DNA of 64,000 nt, taken from Cellulomonas dongxiuzhuiae. GTDB lineage: Bacteria; Actinomycetota; Actinomycetes; Actinomycetales; Cellulomonadaceae. How positions within the stretch are numbered: position 1 is the first letter of the stretch; the number at the start of each line of letters is the position of its first letter. Of this stretch, positions 17,487 to 26,549 are shown piece after piece. Position numbers and translations under genes: made by a program. The notes under the pieces are model-generated. The model made no database searches. It saw nothing but the letters and a program-made list of their open reading frames with translations, and had not been told where the DNA came from. The DNA is taken from the NCBI RefSeq assembly GCF_018623035.1, contig NZ_CP076023.1:3410001-3474000 (forward strand). The letters are read 5' to 3'.

Positions 17487-18547
17487 GCGCCCGTGCGGTC
17501 GTGCCGGTGGTCGTCGTGCTGGTCACGGCGCTGCCGGTGCTCGGCCTGTGCATCGCGCAGGCGCTGGGGCTCGGGCTGCGGCGCGGCCGGGTCCGGCGGT
17601 CCGACGCGCCACGGGCGGGCACGTGGACGTGGTGGCGACGGGCCGCTCTCGTCGTCGTCCTGGGCGTCGTGGGGCTGACGCCGACCGTCGCCGTGACGCA
17701 GGCCGGCGGCGCACGCGTGGGCGTGCAGCTGTGGTTCGTGGTCGACCGCACGGGCTCGATGGCCGCCGAGGACTGGGGCCCCGGCGACCCCGTGGTGCGC
17801 GCGCCCGGGCTGGCGCCCGTGCCGGCGGTGCAGCGCCTCGACGGCGTCCGGCACGACGTGGTCTCCCTGGCGGGCGACGTGCCCGGCGCGTTCTACTCGG
17901 TCGTCGCCTTCGCCGACGAGGCGGGCACGCAGCTGCCCCTGACGGACGACGCGACGGCCGTGCGCGCGTGGGCGCAGACCGTGACGCAGGAGGTCACGGC
18001 CGGGTCGGCGGGCACGCGCCGCGACCGCGCCCTCGAGGTGCTGGAGCGCTCGCTGCGTGACGCGCAGGACCGTGACCCGGGCATGGTGCGACTGGTGTTC
18101 TACCTCTCCGACGGCGAGCAGACCGCGGACGAGGAGCCCGGCACGTTCGCGTCGATCGCGCCGCTCGTCGACGGCGGTGCCGTGCTCGGGTACGGGACGC
18201 CGGCCGGCGCACCGATGCGCACGTACGACGGCACGGTCGACCCCGAGGCCGACTACATCCCCGACCCCGACGACCCGTCGCGCCCCGCGTTGTCGCGGGC
18301 CGACGAGCCCGCGCTGCGGCAGGTCGCGGCCGAGCTCGGCGTGCCGTACGTCCACCGCGACGGCCCGACGAGCACCGCCGACCTCGTCGCCGACGTCGAC
18401 CTGGACGCGGTCGCGGCCGACGGGCGCACGGACGTCAGCGCACGGCGCGACGTCGTGTGGCCGTTCGCGCTCGCGGCCGGCGTGCTGCTCGCCGCGGAGG
18501 CCTGGACGTGGGCGCGCGCGTCGAGCCGGTGGCGGAGGCGGCGATGA
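17483..18547 (+). CDS. BatB-like VWA domain membrane protein
   Basis: 354-aa second VWA protein of the operon, with two N-terminal transmembrane helices, a VWA domain with MIDAS DRTGSM, and a C-terminal helix followed by basic residues. It has an insertion between the first MIDAS strand and helix (GPGDPVVRAPG) and a long segment after the second half that is absent from its neighbour, so the two VWA proteins are diverged paralogues. Both ends overlap neighbours by 4 bp. Confidence 0.85.
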   Translation: MSARAVVPVVVVLVTALPVLGLCIAQALGLGLRRGRVRRSDAPRAGTWTWWRRAALVVVLGVVGLTPTVAVTQAGGARVGVQLWFVVDRTGSMAAEDWGPGDPVVRAPGLAPVPAVQRLDGVRHDVVSLAGDVPGAFYSVVAFADEAGTQLPLTDDATAVRAWAQTVTQEVTAGSAGTRRDRALEVLERSLRDAQDRDPGMVRLVFYLSDGEQTADEEPGTFASIAPLVDGGAVLGYGTPAGAPMRTYDGTVDPEADYIPDPDDPSRPALSRADEPALRQVAAELGVPYVHRDGPTSTADLVADVDLDAVAADGRTDVSARRDVVWPFALAAGVLLAAEAWTWARASSRWRRRR

Positions 18548-19635
18548 GCGGCAAGCGTGACCAGGCCCGTCGGGCGCAGCAGAAGGCGGTCCGGAACCGG
18601 GCCGCCCGGGAGGCGCGCCGGCGTGCCGTGCCCGCGCACGTGCGCCGTCGGCGCCGCCTGCTGCGGTGGAGCTGGCTGCCGGCGCTCGTGCTGCTGGGCC
18701 TCGCCGTGAACCTGCTGACGATCGGGCCCGGCTACCGCGAGGCACGGGCCGCGTACGACGCGGGCGAGGAGTGGGAGGCCGTCGACCTGTTCGACCGCGT
18801 CGACGGCTGGACCTTCGTGGAGCGCTGGAAGGGCGCGTTCAACGCCGGCACGGCCCGGTACCGCGCGGGCATGTACGGCAGCGCGATCCAGCACCTCGAC
18901 GAGGCGCTGGAGTCCGTGCCCGACGAGCACCGCTGCGACGTCCAGACCAACCGTGCCCTCGCGCTGCAGGCGGAGGAGCAGGACACGCGCGAGGAGGCCG
19001 AGGAGCAGCTCGCGTACGTCGAGGAGCTCGCCGCGGCCCTCGCGGCGCAGGCCGCGGGCGAGCCGTACGACGCCGAGCTCCTCGAGCCGCCGTACGAGGG
19101 CGCCGACGACCCGACCGTCGCGGACGAGCTGGGCTTCGCGGGGTTCCTGCTGCGGATGGCCGCCGACCACGCCGCGCTCGCGGCCGAGGCGCTCGCCGAC
19201 CCGGCGTGCACCCCGCCGCCCTCGCAGGGCGGCGGCGGACAGGACGAGCAGGACCAGCAGGACCAGGGCGGCGGCGGGCAGGACGAGCAGGACCAGGGCG
19301 GCGGGGGCCAGGACGCGGCGCCGACGCCGCAGCAGGAGGCCGAGCAGCGCATGCAGGAGCTGCTGGACCTGGCCACCGACGTCGAGCGCCTCGCGCAGGC
19401 CGCGCAGGACGGCACCCTCGAGGGCGCACCGACCCCCGGCGCGGGCGGTCAGGAGGCACCGGACCCGGCGCAGGCCGAGGCGCAGCGTCAGGAGGCGCTC
19501 GCGGAGCGCAACCAGCAGGCCGGTGGCGGCGGTGGCGGCCAGCCCGCACCCTCGGGCGGCGACGGCACGGGCACGACCCCCGGCGGCGGTGACGGCCCCG
19601 GCACGGGCGGGAGCGGCGGCACCCGCAACTGGTGA
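18544..19635 (+). CDS. BatC-like TPR membrane protein with Gly/Gln/Asp repeats
   Basis: 363-aa last gene of the Bat-like operon. A very basic N-terminus precedes one transmembrane helix (about residues 44-60). A TPR-like helical region follows (AGTARYRAGMYGSAIQHLDEAL). The C-terminal third is low complexity with GGGGQDEQDQ units and a Gly/Pro-rich tail. The TPR domain probably assembles the MoxR/VWA complex at the membrane (inference from Bat operons). Confidence 0.78.
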   Translation: MSGKRDQARRAQQKAVRNRAAREARRRAVPAHVRRRRRLLRWSWLPALVLLGLAVNLLTIGPGYREARAAYDAGEEWEAVDLFDRVDGWTFVERWKGAFNAGTARYRAGMYGSAIQHLDEALESVPDEHRCDVQTNRALALQAEEQDTREEAEEQLAYVEELAAALAAQAAGEPYDAELLEPPYEGADDPTVADELGFAGFLLRMAADHAALAAEALADPACTPPPSQGGGGQDEQDQQDQGGGGQDEQDQGGGGQDAAPTPQQEAEQRMQELLDLATDVERLAQAAQDGTLEGAPTPGAGGQEAPDPAQAEAQRQEALAERNQQAGGGGGGQPAPSGGDGTGTTPGGGDGPGTGGSGGTRNW

Positions 19636-19655
19636 GCCGGTGCGAGGATCAGCCC

Positions 19656-20489
19656 GTGCCCCCCATCCCGTTGCCCCGCCTCGCCGTCGTCCCCGACGTG
19701 CGTCTCGTCGCCGTCGACATGGACGGCTCGTTGCTCGACGACGCCAAGCGTGTCGACGCGTCGTTCTGGCCGCTGCTCGACACCCTCGTGGCGCGCGGTG
19801 TGACGGTGTGCCCGGCGAGCGGCCGGCAGTACGCGACCCTGCGCCGCCAGCTGGGGCGGGACGACCTGGTGTACGTGGCGGAGAACGGTGCGCACGTGGT
19901 GCGCGACGGCGGCACGCTGGCCGTGCACGGTCTCGAGGCGACCGTGGCCCGCGACGTCGTGCGTGCGGTCCGCCGGTCGGCCGCCGCGGGTGCGGACGTG
20001 GGCGTCGTGCTCTGCGGCCTGCGCAGCGCGTACGTCGAGCGCGTCGACGCCCCGTTCCTGGCGCAGTGCGAGCCGTACTACGCCCTGCTGGAGCAGGTGC
20101 CGGACCTGACGGCCGTGCAGGACACGGTGCTCAAGGTCGCGGTGTACGACTTCGGCCCGGCCGCGACCGGCGCGGGTCCGGCGCTCGCGCCGTTCGGTGG
20201 CGTGGCCCGCGTCCTGGTCAGCGGCGAGCACTGGGTCGACGTCATGAGCCCGGACGCGGACAAGGGCCACGCGCTGCGTGACGTGCAGCGCGCCCTGGGC
20301 GTCGGCCCGGAGCAGACGGTCGCGTTCGGCGACTACTTCAACGACGTGGGCATGCTCGAGGCCGCGCACTGGTCGTTCGCGATGGACAACGCGCACCCCG
20401 ACGTCCGGGCGCGGGCGCGGTTCGTCGCACCGTCGAACAACGACAACGGCGTCGTGCGCACGCTGCGCGAGCTGCTGCGCCTGGGCTGA
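19656..20489 (+). CDS. Cof-type HAD-superfamily phosphatase
   Basis: 277-aa HAD hydrolase with a C2 (Cof) cap. Motif I is VAVDMDGSLLD, motif II lies in CPASGRQ, and motifs III/IV are in DKGHAL and FGDYFNDVGML. The GTG at 19656 has GAGG 8 nt upstream; a GTG at 19632 overlapping the previous stop is possible. The substrate is probably a sugar phosphate or phosphorylated cofactor intermediate. Confidence 0.88.
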   Translation: MPPIPLPRLAVVPDVRLVAVDMDGSLLDDAKRVDASFWPLLDTLVARGVTVCPASGRQYATLRRQLGRDDLVYVAENGAHVVRDGGTLAVHGLEATVARDVVRAVRRSAAAGADVGVVLCGLRSAYVERVDAPFLAQCEPYYALLEQVPDLTAVQDTVLKVAVYDFGPAATGAGPALAPFGGVARVLVSGEHWVDVMSPDADKGHALRDVQRALGVGPEQTVAFGDYFNDVGMLEAAHWSFAMDNAHPDVRARARFVAPSNNDNGVVRTLRELLRLG

Positions 20490-20513
20490 GCCCGCCGCGG
20501 CGGTGCGACGCGG

Positions 20514-21275
20514 TCAGGCTGTGCCGTCGAGCACCGGCGGCGGGGCCTGCAGGTCGATGGCGCGCAGCGTCACGGCGTGCTCGACGCCCACCACGCGGCC
20601 CTGGGCGGCGGTGAGCGCGGGGACGAGCGCCGCCGGTGCCGGGTGCCAGGGCAGCAGCGCCAGGTACTCGCGGTGCGCCTCGAGCGACGCGATGCCGCGC
20701 TGCAGCGCCTCCCCGGTGACGTCGACGCCGTGCGTGGGGTGCGGGTCACCCGCGACCAGCAGCCAGCGCACCGCGCACGGCTCGAGCCCCTCGTCCAGCA
20801 GCTCGGGGAAGACCCACCGGTTGCCGGCGTCGCGCACGGCGTCGGCGGCGGCCAGGCCCGCGGCCCGGTGGTCGGCCTGGTTGAGGCCGACCGGGGTCTC
20901 CTCGGCCCACGTGGCGGTGAGCACGGCGTCGGGGCGGAACCGGCGGATCGCGGCGGCGATGTCGCGGCGCAGCGCGAGCCCGTACTGGAGCACGCCGTCC
21001 GGGTGCTCGAGGAAGTCGACCTGCGTGACGCCGACGGCGGCCGAGCCCGCGACCTGCTCGCGCACGCGCACCTGGGCCGTGCGGGCGGGGTCGGACGCGT
21101 CCATGCCGGCCTCGCCGCGCGTGAGCAGCAGGTAGGCGACCTCGACGCCCCGTGCGGTCCACGACGCGACGGCGGCGGAGGTCCCGTACTCGAGGTCGTC
21201 GGGGTGCGCGACGACGCACAGCATCCGCGTGAGCGCGTCGTCGGGCAGCAGTGGCAGGCTCGTGGGCTCGGACAT
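20514..21275 (-). CDS. PIG-L family (LmbE-like) deacetylase
   Basis: 253-aa zinc-dependent N-deacetylase fold. The metal motif AHPDDLEYG lies near the N-terminus and a later NQADHRAAG supplies the third ligand. The family includes MshB and mycothiol-conjugate amidase; MshB is usually longer, and distinguishing residues cannot be resolved by eye, so the substrate is left open. It is convergent with the HAD gene and apparently leaderless. Confidence 0.88.
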   Translation of the reverse strand: MSEPTSLPLLPDDALTRMLCVVAHPDDLEYGTSAAVASWTARGVEVAYLLLTRGEAGMDASDPARTAQVRVREQVAGSAAVGVTQVDFLEHPDGVLQYGLALRRDIAAAIRRFRPDAVLTATWAEETPVGLNQADHRAAGLAAADAVRDAGNRWVFPELLDEGLEPCAVRWLLVAGDPHPTHGVDVTGEALQRGIASLEAHREYLALLPWHPAPAALVPALTAAQGRVVGVEHAVTLRAIDLQAPPPVLDGTA

Positions 21276-21281
21276 GGCCCC

Positions 21282-21287
21282 ACGCTA
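21282..21287 (-). promoter_or_regulatory. Leaderless -10 (TAGCGT) of the PIG-L gene
   Basis: TAGCGT on the minus strand with 6 nt to the ATG at 21275. No Shine-Dalgarno sequence is present. Confidence 0.6.
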
Positions 21288-21346
21288 GGACGGGCACCCG
21301 GCGGCGGCACCCCGAGGTCGGGAGGGGCGGCGTGCCCGCGCCGCGG

Positions 21347-21874
21347 TCAGCCGCGTGCGAGCGCGTCGTCGAAGGCCGCGAGCAGCGGCGGGGAGAACAG
21401 CACGAAACGGAGCGACGTCACGGTCGTCGCCGGGTGGGCGTCGAGCCACGAGCGCGCGGCACCGACCGCGACCTCGGCCACCTGGGCGGCGTCCCACCCG
21501 TAGACGCCCGCGCCGACGGCCGGCAGCGCGATGCTCGTGGCCCCGAGCCCGTCGCTGACGTCGAGGCTCGCGGTGAAGCACGACGCGAGCAGCGCCGGGT
21601 CGCGCTCGCCGCGGTGCCGGTTCGGTCCGACGGTGTGGACGACCCAGCGCGCGGGCAGGTCGAAGGCCGGCGTCGCGACCGCGTGCCCGACCGGCAGCCC
21701 GTCCGGCAGCGCGCTGCGCCGCAGCTCGCGGCACGCGGCCAGCAGCCGGGGTCCGGCGGCCGCGTGGATGGCGCCGTCGACGCCGCCGCCGCCCAGCAGC
21801 GACGAGTTGGCGGCGTTGACGACGACGTCGACCTCCTGCCGCGTGATGTCCCCGAGCACGGTCGTGATCGCCAT
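21347..21874 (-). CDS. Macrodomain ADP-ribose hydrolase
   Basis: 175-aa macrodomain of the MacroD/YmdB type, which hydrolyses O-acetyl-ADP-ribose and mono-ADP-ribosylated proteins. Visible are GDITRQEVDVVVNAANSSLLGGGGVDGAIH (ADP-ribose loop with the catalytic Asn/Asp region) and ALPAVGAGVYGW (second phosphate loop). The ATG at 21874 was chosen; a GTG seven codons upstream is possible. It may consume the product of the sirtuin encoded 9 kb away. Confidence 0.9.
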   Translation of the reverse strand: MAITTVLGDITRQEVDVVVNAANSSLLGGGGVDGAIHAAAGPRLLAACRELRRSALPDGLPVGHAVATPAFDLPARWVVHTVGPNRHRGERDPALLASCFTASLDVSDGLGATSIALPAVGAGVYGWDAAQVAEVAVGAARSWLDAHPATTVTSLRFVLFSPPLLAAFDDALARG

Positions 21875-21895
21875 CCCGTCATCGTCCCCGACCAC

Positions 21896-22386
21896 GGTCG
21901 ACGACGCCCACCGGCGACGACGCCCACCGGCGCGCCGCGCGTGCGCGCCACCGCGGGGCCGTCACCCGCCGAGGTCGGCGGCGGTGCGCGGGTGCGCGCT
22001 GCACGTCCGAGCGGGTGAATCCGAGGACGGCGTCCACAGCCTGCGTCCACACCCCTGTGTCTGGCCGGTGAGTTCGCAGGTGAGCCTGTGGACGAGCCTG
22101 TGGACACGGCGGTGGACGACGACCACCCGAGAGGTCCCCTTGCGACATCCCGATGACAGGGCTAGAACCCGGGTCCCTGGTCGATGGACGCCGTCCCACC
22201 TGCACGGATGCACCCGATGACCCCGTCCTCGAGGTCCCGGTCGGCGGTCGCCCGCGACCCCCGACGACGGTCCGACACCCGTTGCTCGACGGCCCCGCCC
22301 TGTGGACGACTGCGCCGCGACGACGCGGTGCCGCCGACCGCTTCCCGCGCGCGTCCAGCAGCGGGTACCGCCTGCGAGCGCCGGGG
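21896..22386. other. 491-bp interval without a gene, carrying GTCCACA repeats
   Basis: No reading frame here has credible codon usage or motifs. The region holds a cluster of DnaA-box-like heptamers: GTCCACA at 22032-22038 and 22045-22051, TGTGGAC at 22087-22093, 22099-22105 and 22301-22307. A short GACGACGCCCACCGGC direct repeat lies near 21901-21930. Confidence 0.6.
22032..22105. repeat. Paired GTCCACA inverted repeats with a 12-bp tandem repeat
   Basis: Two GTCCACA copies on the left face two TGTGGAC copies on the right, forming an imperfect 20-bp inverted repeat. The right half is a perfect tandem duplication of GAGCCTGTGGAC. GTCCACA is the core of the high-GC actinobacterial DnaA box (TTGTCCACA). 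Confidence 0.65.
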
Positions 22387-22824
22387 TCAGGGCACCGGAG
22401 CCGACTCGACGAGGATCGTCACGGGCCCGTCGTTGACGAGCTCGACCGCCATGTCGGCCCCGAACCGGCCGGTCGCGACCTCGAGCCCGCGCTCCCGCAG
22501 CGCCGCCACGACGGCGTCGACCAGCGGCTCGGCGACCGCACCGGGTGCGGCCGCGTTCCACGTGGGGCGCCGGCCCTTGCGCACGTCGGCGTACAGCGTG
22601 AACTGGCTGACGACGAGCACGGGCGCCCCGACCTCGACGGCCGACCGCTCGTCGCGCAGGATCCGCAGCTCCGCGATCTTGCGCGCGACCAGCTCGACCT
22701 GCGCCGGCCCGTCCCCCGGCGTCACGCCGACGAGCGCGAGCAGCCCCGGCCGGTCGATCGCGCCGACGACCTCACCGTCCACACGCACCGCGGCGCGCGT
22801 GACGCGCTGGACGACCGCCCTCAT
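22387..22824 (-). CDS. dtd: D-aminoacyl-tRNA deacylase
   Basis: 145-aa DTD enzyme that removes mischarged D-amino acids (and glycine from tRNA-Ala) during translation quality control. The start [11 protein letters not shown] and the conserved [18 protein letters not shown] (SQxT active-site motif) and NDGPVTI (cross-subunit Gly-Pro motif) are all present at normal length. It lies 10 nt after the asparaginase gene and is the last gene of a three-gene operon. Confidence 0.95.
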   Translation of the reverse strand: MRAVVQRVTRAAVRVDGEVVGAIDRPGLLALVGVTPGDGPAQVELVARKIAELRILRDERSAVEVGAPVLVVSQFTLYADVRKGRRPTWNAAAPGAVAEPLVDAVVAALRERGLEVATGRFGADMAVELVNDGPVTILVESAPVP

Positions 22825-22834
22825 CGCCGCCGGC

Positions 22835-23818
22835 TCACGCGTCGGGGCCGAACGTCGCCCGGACCGCGCCGACCGGGTGCCCGTGCCCCAGCACCGGGGT
22901 GTCCCCTGCCCCGGCGACGAGCTCGGGCGGCACACCCGCGAGCGCGAGCGCGGCGGCCAGCACCGCGGCGCGCGGCCGGCCGGAGCCGTCGAGGACCTTG
23001 AGCGCGACCGCGCTGCCGTCGGGGAGCCCGGCCGCGTAGACGCCGTCGGCCCCGTCCTTGGCCACCAGCCCCGGCACGGCCGACATGAACGCCGTGACGT
23101 CGCGGCCCGTCCCGCCGACGTGCCACGGGTGCGCTGCCATCGCGCGCCCCACGCGCGCCTCCGGCGAACCGTCGTCGCGGGCCGCGGCCGCGGCGATCGT
23201 GCCGAACGCCCGCGCCAGTCCCGTCGGCGTCGTGGACAGCAACGGTGCGCCGCAGCCGTCGACGGTGACGTGCTCGACCGGCACGCCCGTCAGCTCGACG
23301 GTGGCCGCGAGCACGGCCTGCTGCAGCGGGTGCGCCGGGTCGAGGTAGCCGTCCGTCGGCCAGCCCGCCGCGCGGCAGGTCGCGAGCATGCCCGCGTGCT
23401 TGCCGGAGCAGTTCTGCGTGAGCGGCTCGGGCCCGTGCCCCGCGGCGCGACGCTGCCACGCGGCCTCGGGCGACAACGGCCAGTCCGGGGTGTTCCGCAG
23501 GTCGTCCGCCGTCAGCCCCGCCGCGGCGAGCAGCCGCTCCACGACCTCCAGGTGCCCGGGCTCGCCCGAGTGGCTCGCACACACCAGGGCGAGGTCCGCG
23601 CCGGCGGCCGGCAGCCCGTGCCGGACCATCGCGACGGCCTGCAGCGGCTTGAGCGACGACCGCGGCCAGATGACCACGTCCGGGTCGCCGGACGCGTGCA
23701 CCACCGTGCCGTCGGGCGCGAGCACGACGACGTGCCCCAGGTGCACGGACTCGACGAGGTCGCCGCGGTGCACGCGCGCGAGCGGCACCGCGCCGGCAGC
23801 GACGTCGGGGGCGCTCAC
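22835..23818 (-). CDS. L-asparaginase II (PF06089 type)
   Basis: 327-aa asparaginase of the Rhizobium etli type, structurally unrelated to classical asparaginases. Conserved motifs are [12 protein letters not shown] (nucleophilic Ser-x-x-Lys), [12 protein letters not shown] and [12 protein letters not shown] with the Cys/Lys pair. The GTG at 23818 overlaps the DUF2516 stop by 4 bp. It converts asparagine to aspartate and ammonia in the cytosol; no signal peptide is seen. Confidence 0.9.
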   Translation of the reverse strand: MSAPDVAAGAVPLARVHRGDLVESVHLGHVVVLAPDGTVVHASGDPDVVIWPRSSLKPLQAVAMVRHGLPAAGADLALVCASHSGEPGHLEVVERLLAAAGLTADDLRNTPDWPLSPEAAWQRRAAGHGPEPLTQNCSGKHAGMLATCRAAGWPTDGYLDPAHPLQQAVLAATVELTGVPVEHVTVDGCGAPLLSTTPTGLARAFGTIAAAAARDDGSPEARVGRAMAAHPWHVGGTGRDVTAFMSAVPGLVAKDGADGVYAAGLPDGSAVALKVLDGSGRPRAAVLAAALALAGVPPELVAGAGDTPVLGHGHPVGAVRATFGPDA

Positions 23819-24156
23819 CACCCGCCCCGCGACGGGCCGCCCCCGCGGCGGCCCGTGTACGGCGCGACCGCGGGCCGCACGTCGACGAGGTACACGATCG
23901 CGGCGGCCGCGCTGACGAGCGCGAGGAACGACGGGAACGGCAGCCCGATGCCCAGCGGCGGCGGGATGGAGATGAACGCGACGACGGTCGCAGCCACCAG
24001 CACCCACGTCCAGAACTGGCGCGTGCGCTTGCCGGCGGAGACGAAGGCCGCGGCAGGACGACGCAGGCAGTCGACGAGCGCCCACACCGACAGCGCGAAG
24101 ATCGTCACGTAGAAGACGAGGAAGAGCACGAACTGCAGCGACCCGATGATGCCCAC
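23815..24156 (-). CDS. DUF2516 membrane protein
   Basis: 113-aa actinobacterial DUF2516 protein with three hydrophobic segments (about residues 5-30, 45-70 and 74-92) and a Gly/Arg-rich cytosolic tail. The motif ALVDCLRRPAAAF between helices 1 and 2 is typical. Function unknown. It heads an apparent operon with asparaginase and dtd and has a leaderless promoter. Confidence 0.85.
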   Translation of the reverse strand: MGIIGSLQFVLFLVFYVTIFALSVWALVDCLRRPAAAFVSAGKRTRQFWTWVLVAATVVAFISIPPPLGIGLPFPSFLALVSAAAAIVYLVDVRPAVAPYTGRRGGGPSRGGW

Positions 24157-24162
24157 CCCGTG

Positions 24163-24168
24163 AGCCTA
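24163..24168 (-). promoter_or_regulatory. Leaderless -10 (TAGGCT) of the DUF2516-asparaginase-dtd operon
   Basis: TAGGCT on the minus strand, 6 nt before the GTG at 24156. Confidence 0.6.
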
Positions 24169-24203
24169 CGAGACGCGCCCGGCGCGGCGCGGCTCCGGGG
24201 GCG

Positions 24204-25340
24204 TCAGAGCTCGGGCAGCGCGGCCCGCGCATCGCCCGCAGGGGCGCCGGCGGCCTCGAGCAGGTCGACGACGAGCGAGCGCAGCAGCAGCACGAGCGAC
24301 TGGGACTTCCAGTCGTCGGGCGCCAGGACGTACGGGTCGAGGGCCGTGGCGAGCTGCCGCAGCCGCTCGCGCGCGGGCCGGGGGTCGTGCCCGGTGCCGA
24401 TCGCGGTGGCGAGGTCGTCGGTGGCCTGCGCGGCGGACTCGACCGCGTCGGCCAGGCCGGGCGCGACGTGCTCGTCCTCGACGGCCGCGACGGACCGCCG
24501 GGTCAGCACGCGCGCGTTGCGCATCGCGCGGTCGAGCAGCACGGACTCGTCCACGAGCCTGTCCAGCTCGGGGCGGTGCCGCCGGTGCGCGGGGGCCAGC
24601 CGGACGAGCTCGGCCGCGGACCGGGCGGCGTCGCGCCACTCGTCGAGCGCCGGCTGCGACGCCCGGCCCGTCAGCAGCGCGGCCTCGACGTCCTCGACCG
24701 AGCCGCGTCGCAGGCCCCGGGCCAGCAGGTGCAGGACCGCGGCCAGCTCCAGGACGGCCGCCTGCGCGAGCGTGCGCGGGTGCCGCCGCGGGTCCGTGGG
24801 CGTGAGCAGCGCGAACGCGAGCGCGACGAGGCCGCCGACGACGGCGTCGATCCACCGGCCGAACGGCCCGCCCCCGATCTGCGGCAGCCCGACGATGACG
24901 ATGGCCTGCACACCTGCTTGCGTCGTGAGCATGGGCCCGCGGTCGAGGAACCGCCCGACCAGCGCCGACCCGGCCAGGACCAGGGCCATCTGCCACAGCC
25001 CGGAGCCGATGACGTGCACCACGAGGTCCCCGGCCGCGACACCGATCGCGACCCCGCCCGCGAGCTCCGCGACGCGACGCACCGACCGGTCGAGGGAGAA
25101 CCCGAGGGCGAGCCACGCGGCGACGGGGGCGAAGAACGGCATCTCGTGCCCGAAGACGTACAGGCCGATGCCGTAGGCGAGACCCGCGGCGACCGAGGCC
25201 TGCAGGATCAGCGCCCACGACGACCGCACGCGCGCCCACCCGGCGCGCACGCGCGACCTCAGGTGCAGCTGCAGGGACGCGCGCGCGGGCAGCGCGCCCC
25301 CTGCGTCTGCGGCAGGGCGCCCGCCGCCCACGGGTGTCAC
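24204..25340 (-). CDS. FUSC-like membrane protein
   Basis: 378-aa protein with about six hydrophobic segments in the first half (FFAPVAAWLALGFSLDRSVRR, then GVAIGVAAGDLVVHVIG) and a helical cytosolic second half. This matches the fusaric-acid-resistance/aromatic-acid-exporter (FUSC) group. The GTG at 25340 overlaps the YgfZ stop by 4 bp (GTGA). A role in efflux of aromatic or weak acids is inference from family. Confidence 0.8.
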   Translation of the reverse strand: MTPVGGGRPAADAGGALPARASLQLHLRSRVRAGWARVRSSWALILQASVAAGLAYGIGLYVFGHEMPFFAPVAAWLALGFSLDRSVRRVAELAGGVAIGVAAGDLVVHVIGSGLWQMALVLAGSALVGRFLDRGPMLTTQAGVQAIVIVGLPQIGGGPFGRWIDAVVGGLVALAFALLTPTDPRRHPRTLAQAAVLELAAVLHLLARGLRRGSVEDVEAALLTGRASQPALDEWRDAARSAAELVRLAPAHRRHRPELDRLVDESVLLDRAMRNARVLTRRSVAAVEDEHVAPGLADAVESAAQATDDLATAIGTGHDPRPARERLRQLATALDPYVLAPDDWKSQSLVLLLRSLVVDLLEAAGAPAGDARAALPEL

Positions 25341-26548
25341 GCCCCGAGCATCGGGTGCTGACCTAGTCCGCGGGCCAGCGGCCCGCGCGCGGCGGGACGG
25401 TCGGGCGTCACGCCCTCGCCGTCCACGACGACCTCCTGCCCGGCGGCCACCGCACCGCCGTCGCAGTCGACGAGCAGCACGGCGTCGGTGGGCACGGAGC
25501 GCTTGACGACGGCCAGCGCGATCGGGCCCAGCTCGTGGTGCCGCGCGACGGACGTCACGCGCCCCACCTGCCGCCCGGCCTCGGCCGTCTCGGCGCCACC
25601 CGCCGTGGGTGCCGAGGCACCCGGCAGCCGCACCGCCGCCCCCACCTCGGGGACGAGGTGCCCGGAGCCGTCGAGGTGCAGCATGACGAGGCGGCGCGGC
25701 GGGCGGCCCAGGTTGTGCACGCGCGCCACCGTCTCCTGGCCGCGGTAGCAGCCCTTGTTCAGGTGGACGGCGGTGCGCAGCCAGTCGAGCTCGTGCGGGA
25801 TCGTGCGGTCGTCCACCTCGTGCGACGTGCGGGGGCGCCAGGCCTCGACGCGCAGCGCCTCGGAGGCCCACGTGCCGACGAGCGGCCACCCGGCCGCCTG
25901 CCGCGTGCGCACCTCCTCGACGAGACGCTCGCGCGGCACGAGCACGATCCGCCAGCGCCGGTCGGCGCCGGGGTGCTCGTCGTCGGCGGCGCCGTAGCGC
26001 GTGCCGCCCGGGGCGGTCCGCGGCCACGGGTCGCGCCACGTCACGGGCTCCCCCTCGCCGCCCTCGGCGTCGACGGGCTCCGCGAGCGCGGCCCACGCGT
26101 CGGTGACGTCGGCGACCTCGACGCGCAGCGTGAAGCGCATGCGGTCCAGCCAGGCGGCCAGCGCGGGGGCCGTCTCGGTCAGCAGCCACGCGGTGGTGCC
26201 GTCGTCGACGAGGCCCACGGCGTGCTCGACGTGCCCGTGGGGGTCGAGCACCAGCAGCTCGGTCGACGTGCGCGGCGGGAGCGCGGCGACGTCCTGCGTG
26301 GTCAGGGAGTGCAGCCACGTGAGGCGGTCCGGGCCGGTGACGGTCACGACGCCCAGGTGCGACTGGTCGACGACGGCGCCGCCGCGGGCCAGGGCCCGCT
26401 GCTCGGCCGTCGGGTCGCCGTAGTGCCAGGCCACGCCCGCGTCGGCGCCGCCGGCGGCGACGGCGCCGTGCACCGCGAGCAGAGGGCTGCGGTGGCGCGG
26501 TGCGGCGGGCGCTGCGGCGGCGGGGGCGGTCGGGACGTCGTCGGTCAT
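25337..26548 (-). CDS. ygfZ: YgfZ/CAF17-type folate-binding protein
   Basis: 403-aa tetrahydrofolate-dependent iron-sulfur-cluster assembly/repair factor. The family signature is KGCYRGQETVARVHNLG, with the conserved Cys; the N-terminal GCV_T-like fold contains VVDQSHLGVVTVTGPDR. Translationally coupled to the FUSC gene downstream and 1 nt from the nitrobindin-like gene upstream. Insertions rich in Ala and Gly (PTAGGAETAEAG) are normal for this GC content. Confidence 0.9.
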   Translation of the reverse strand: MTDDVPTAPAAAAPAAPRHRSPLLAVHGAVAAGGADAGVAWHYGDPTAEQRALARGGAVVDQSHLGVVTVTGPDRLTWLHSLTTQDVAALPPRTSTELLVLDPHGHVEHAVGLVDDGTTAWLLTETAPALAAWLDRMRFTLRVEVADVTDAWAALAEPVDAEGGEGEPVTWRDPWPRTAPGGTRYGAADDEHPGADRRWRIVLVPRERLVEEVRTRQAAGWPLVGTWASEALRVEAWRPRTSHEVDDRTIPHELDWLRTAVHLNKGCYRGQETVARVHNLGRPPRRLVMLHLDGSGHLVPEVGAAVRLPGASAPTAGGAETAEAGRQVGRVTSVARHHELGPIALAVVKRSVPTDAVLLVDCDGGAVAAGQEVVVDGEGVTPDRPAARGPLARGLGQHPMLGA

Positions 26549-26549
26549 G

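Noticed and set aside
22150..22200. tRNA-like sequence (GGGTTCTAGCCC on the minus strand)
   Set aside because: The loop has one base too few and no acceptor or anticodon stem can be paired around it.
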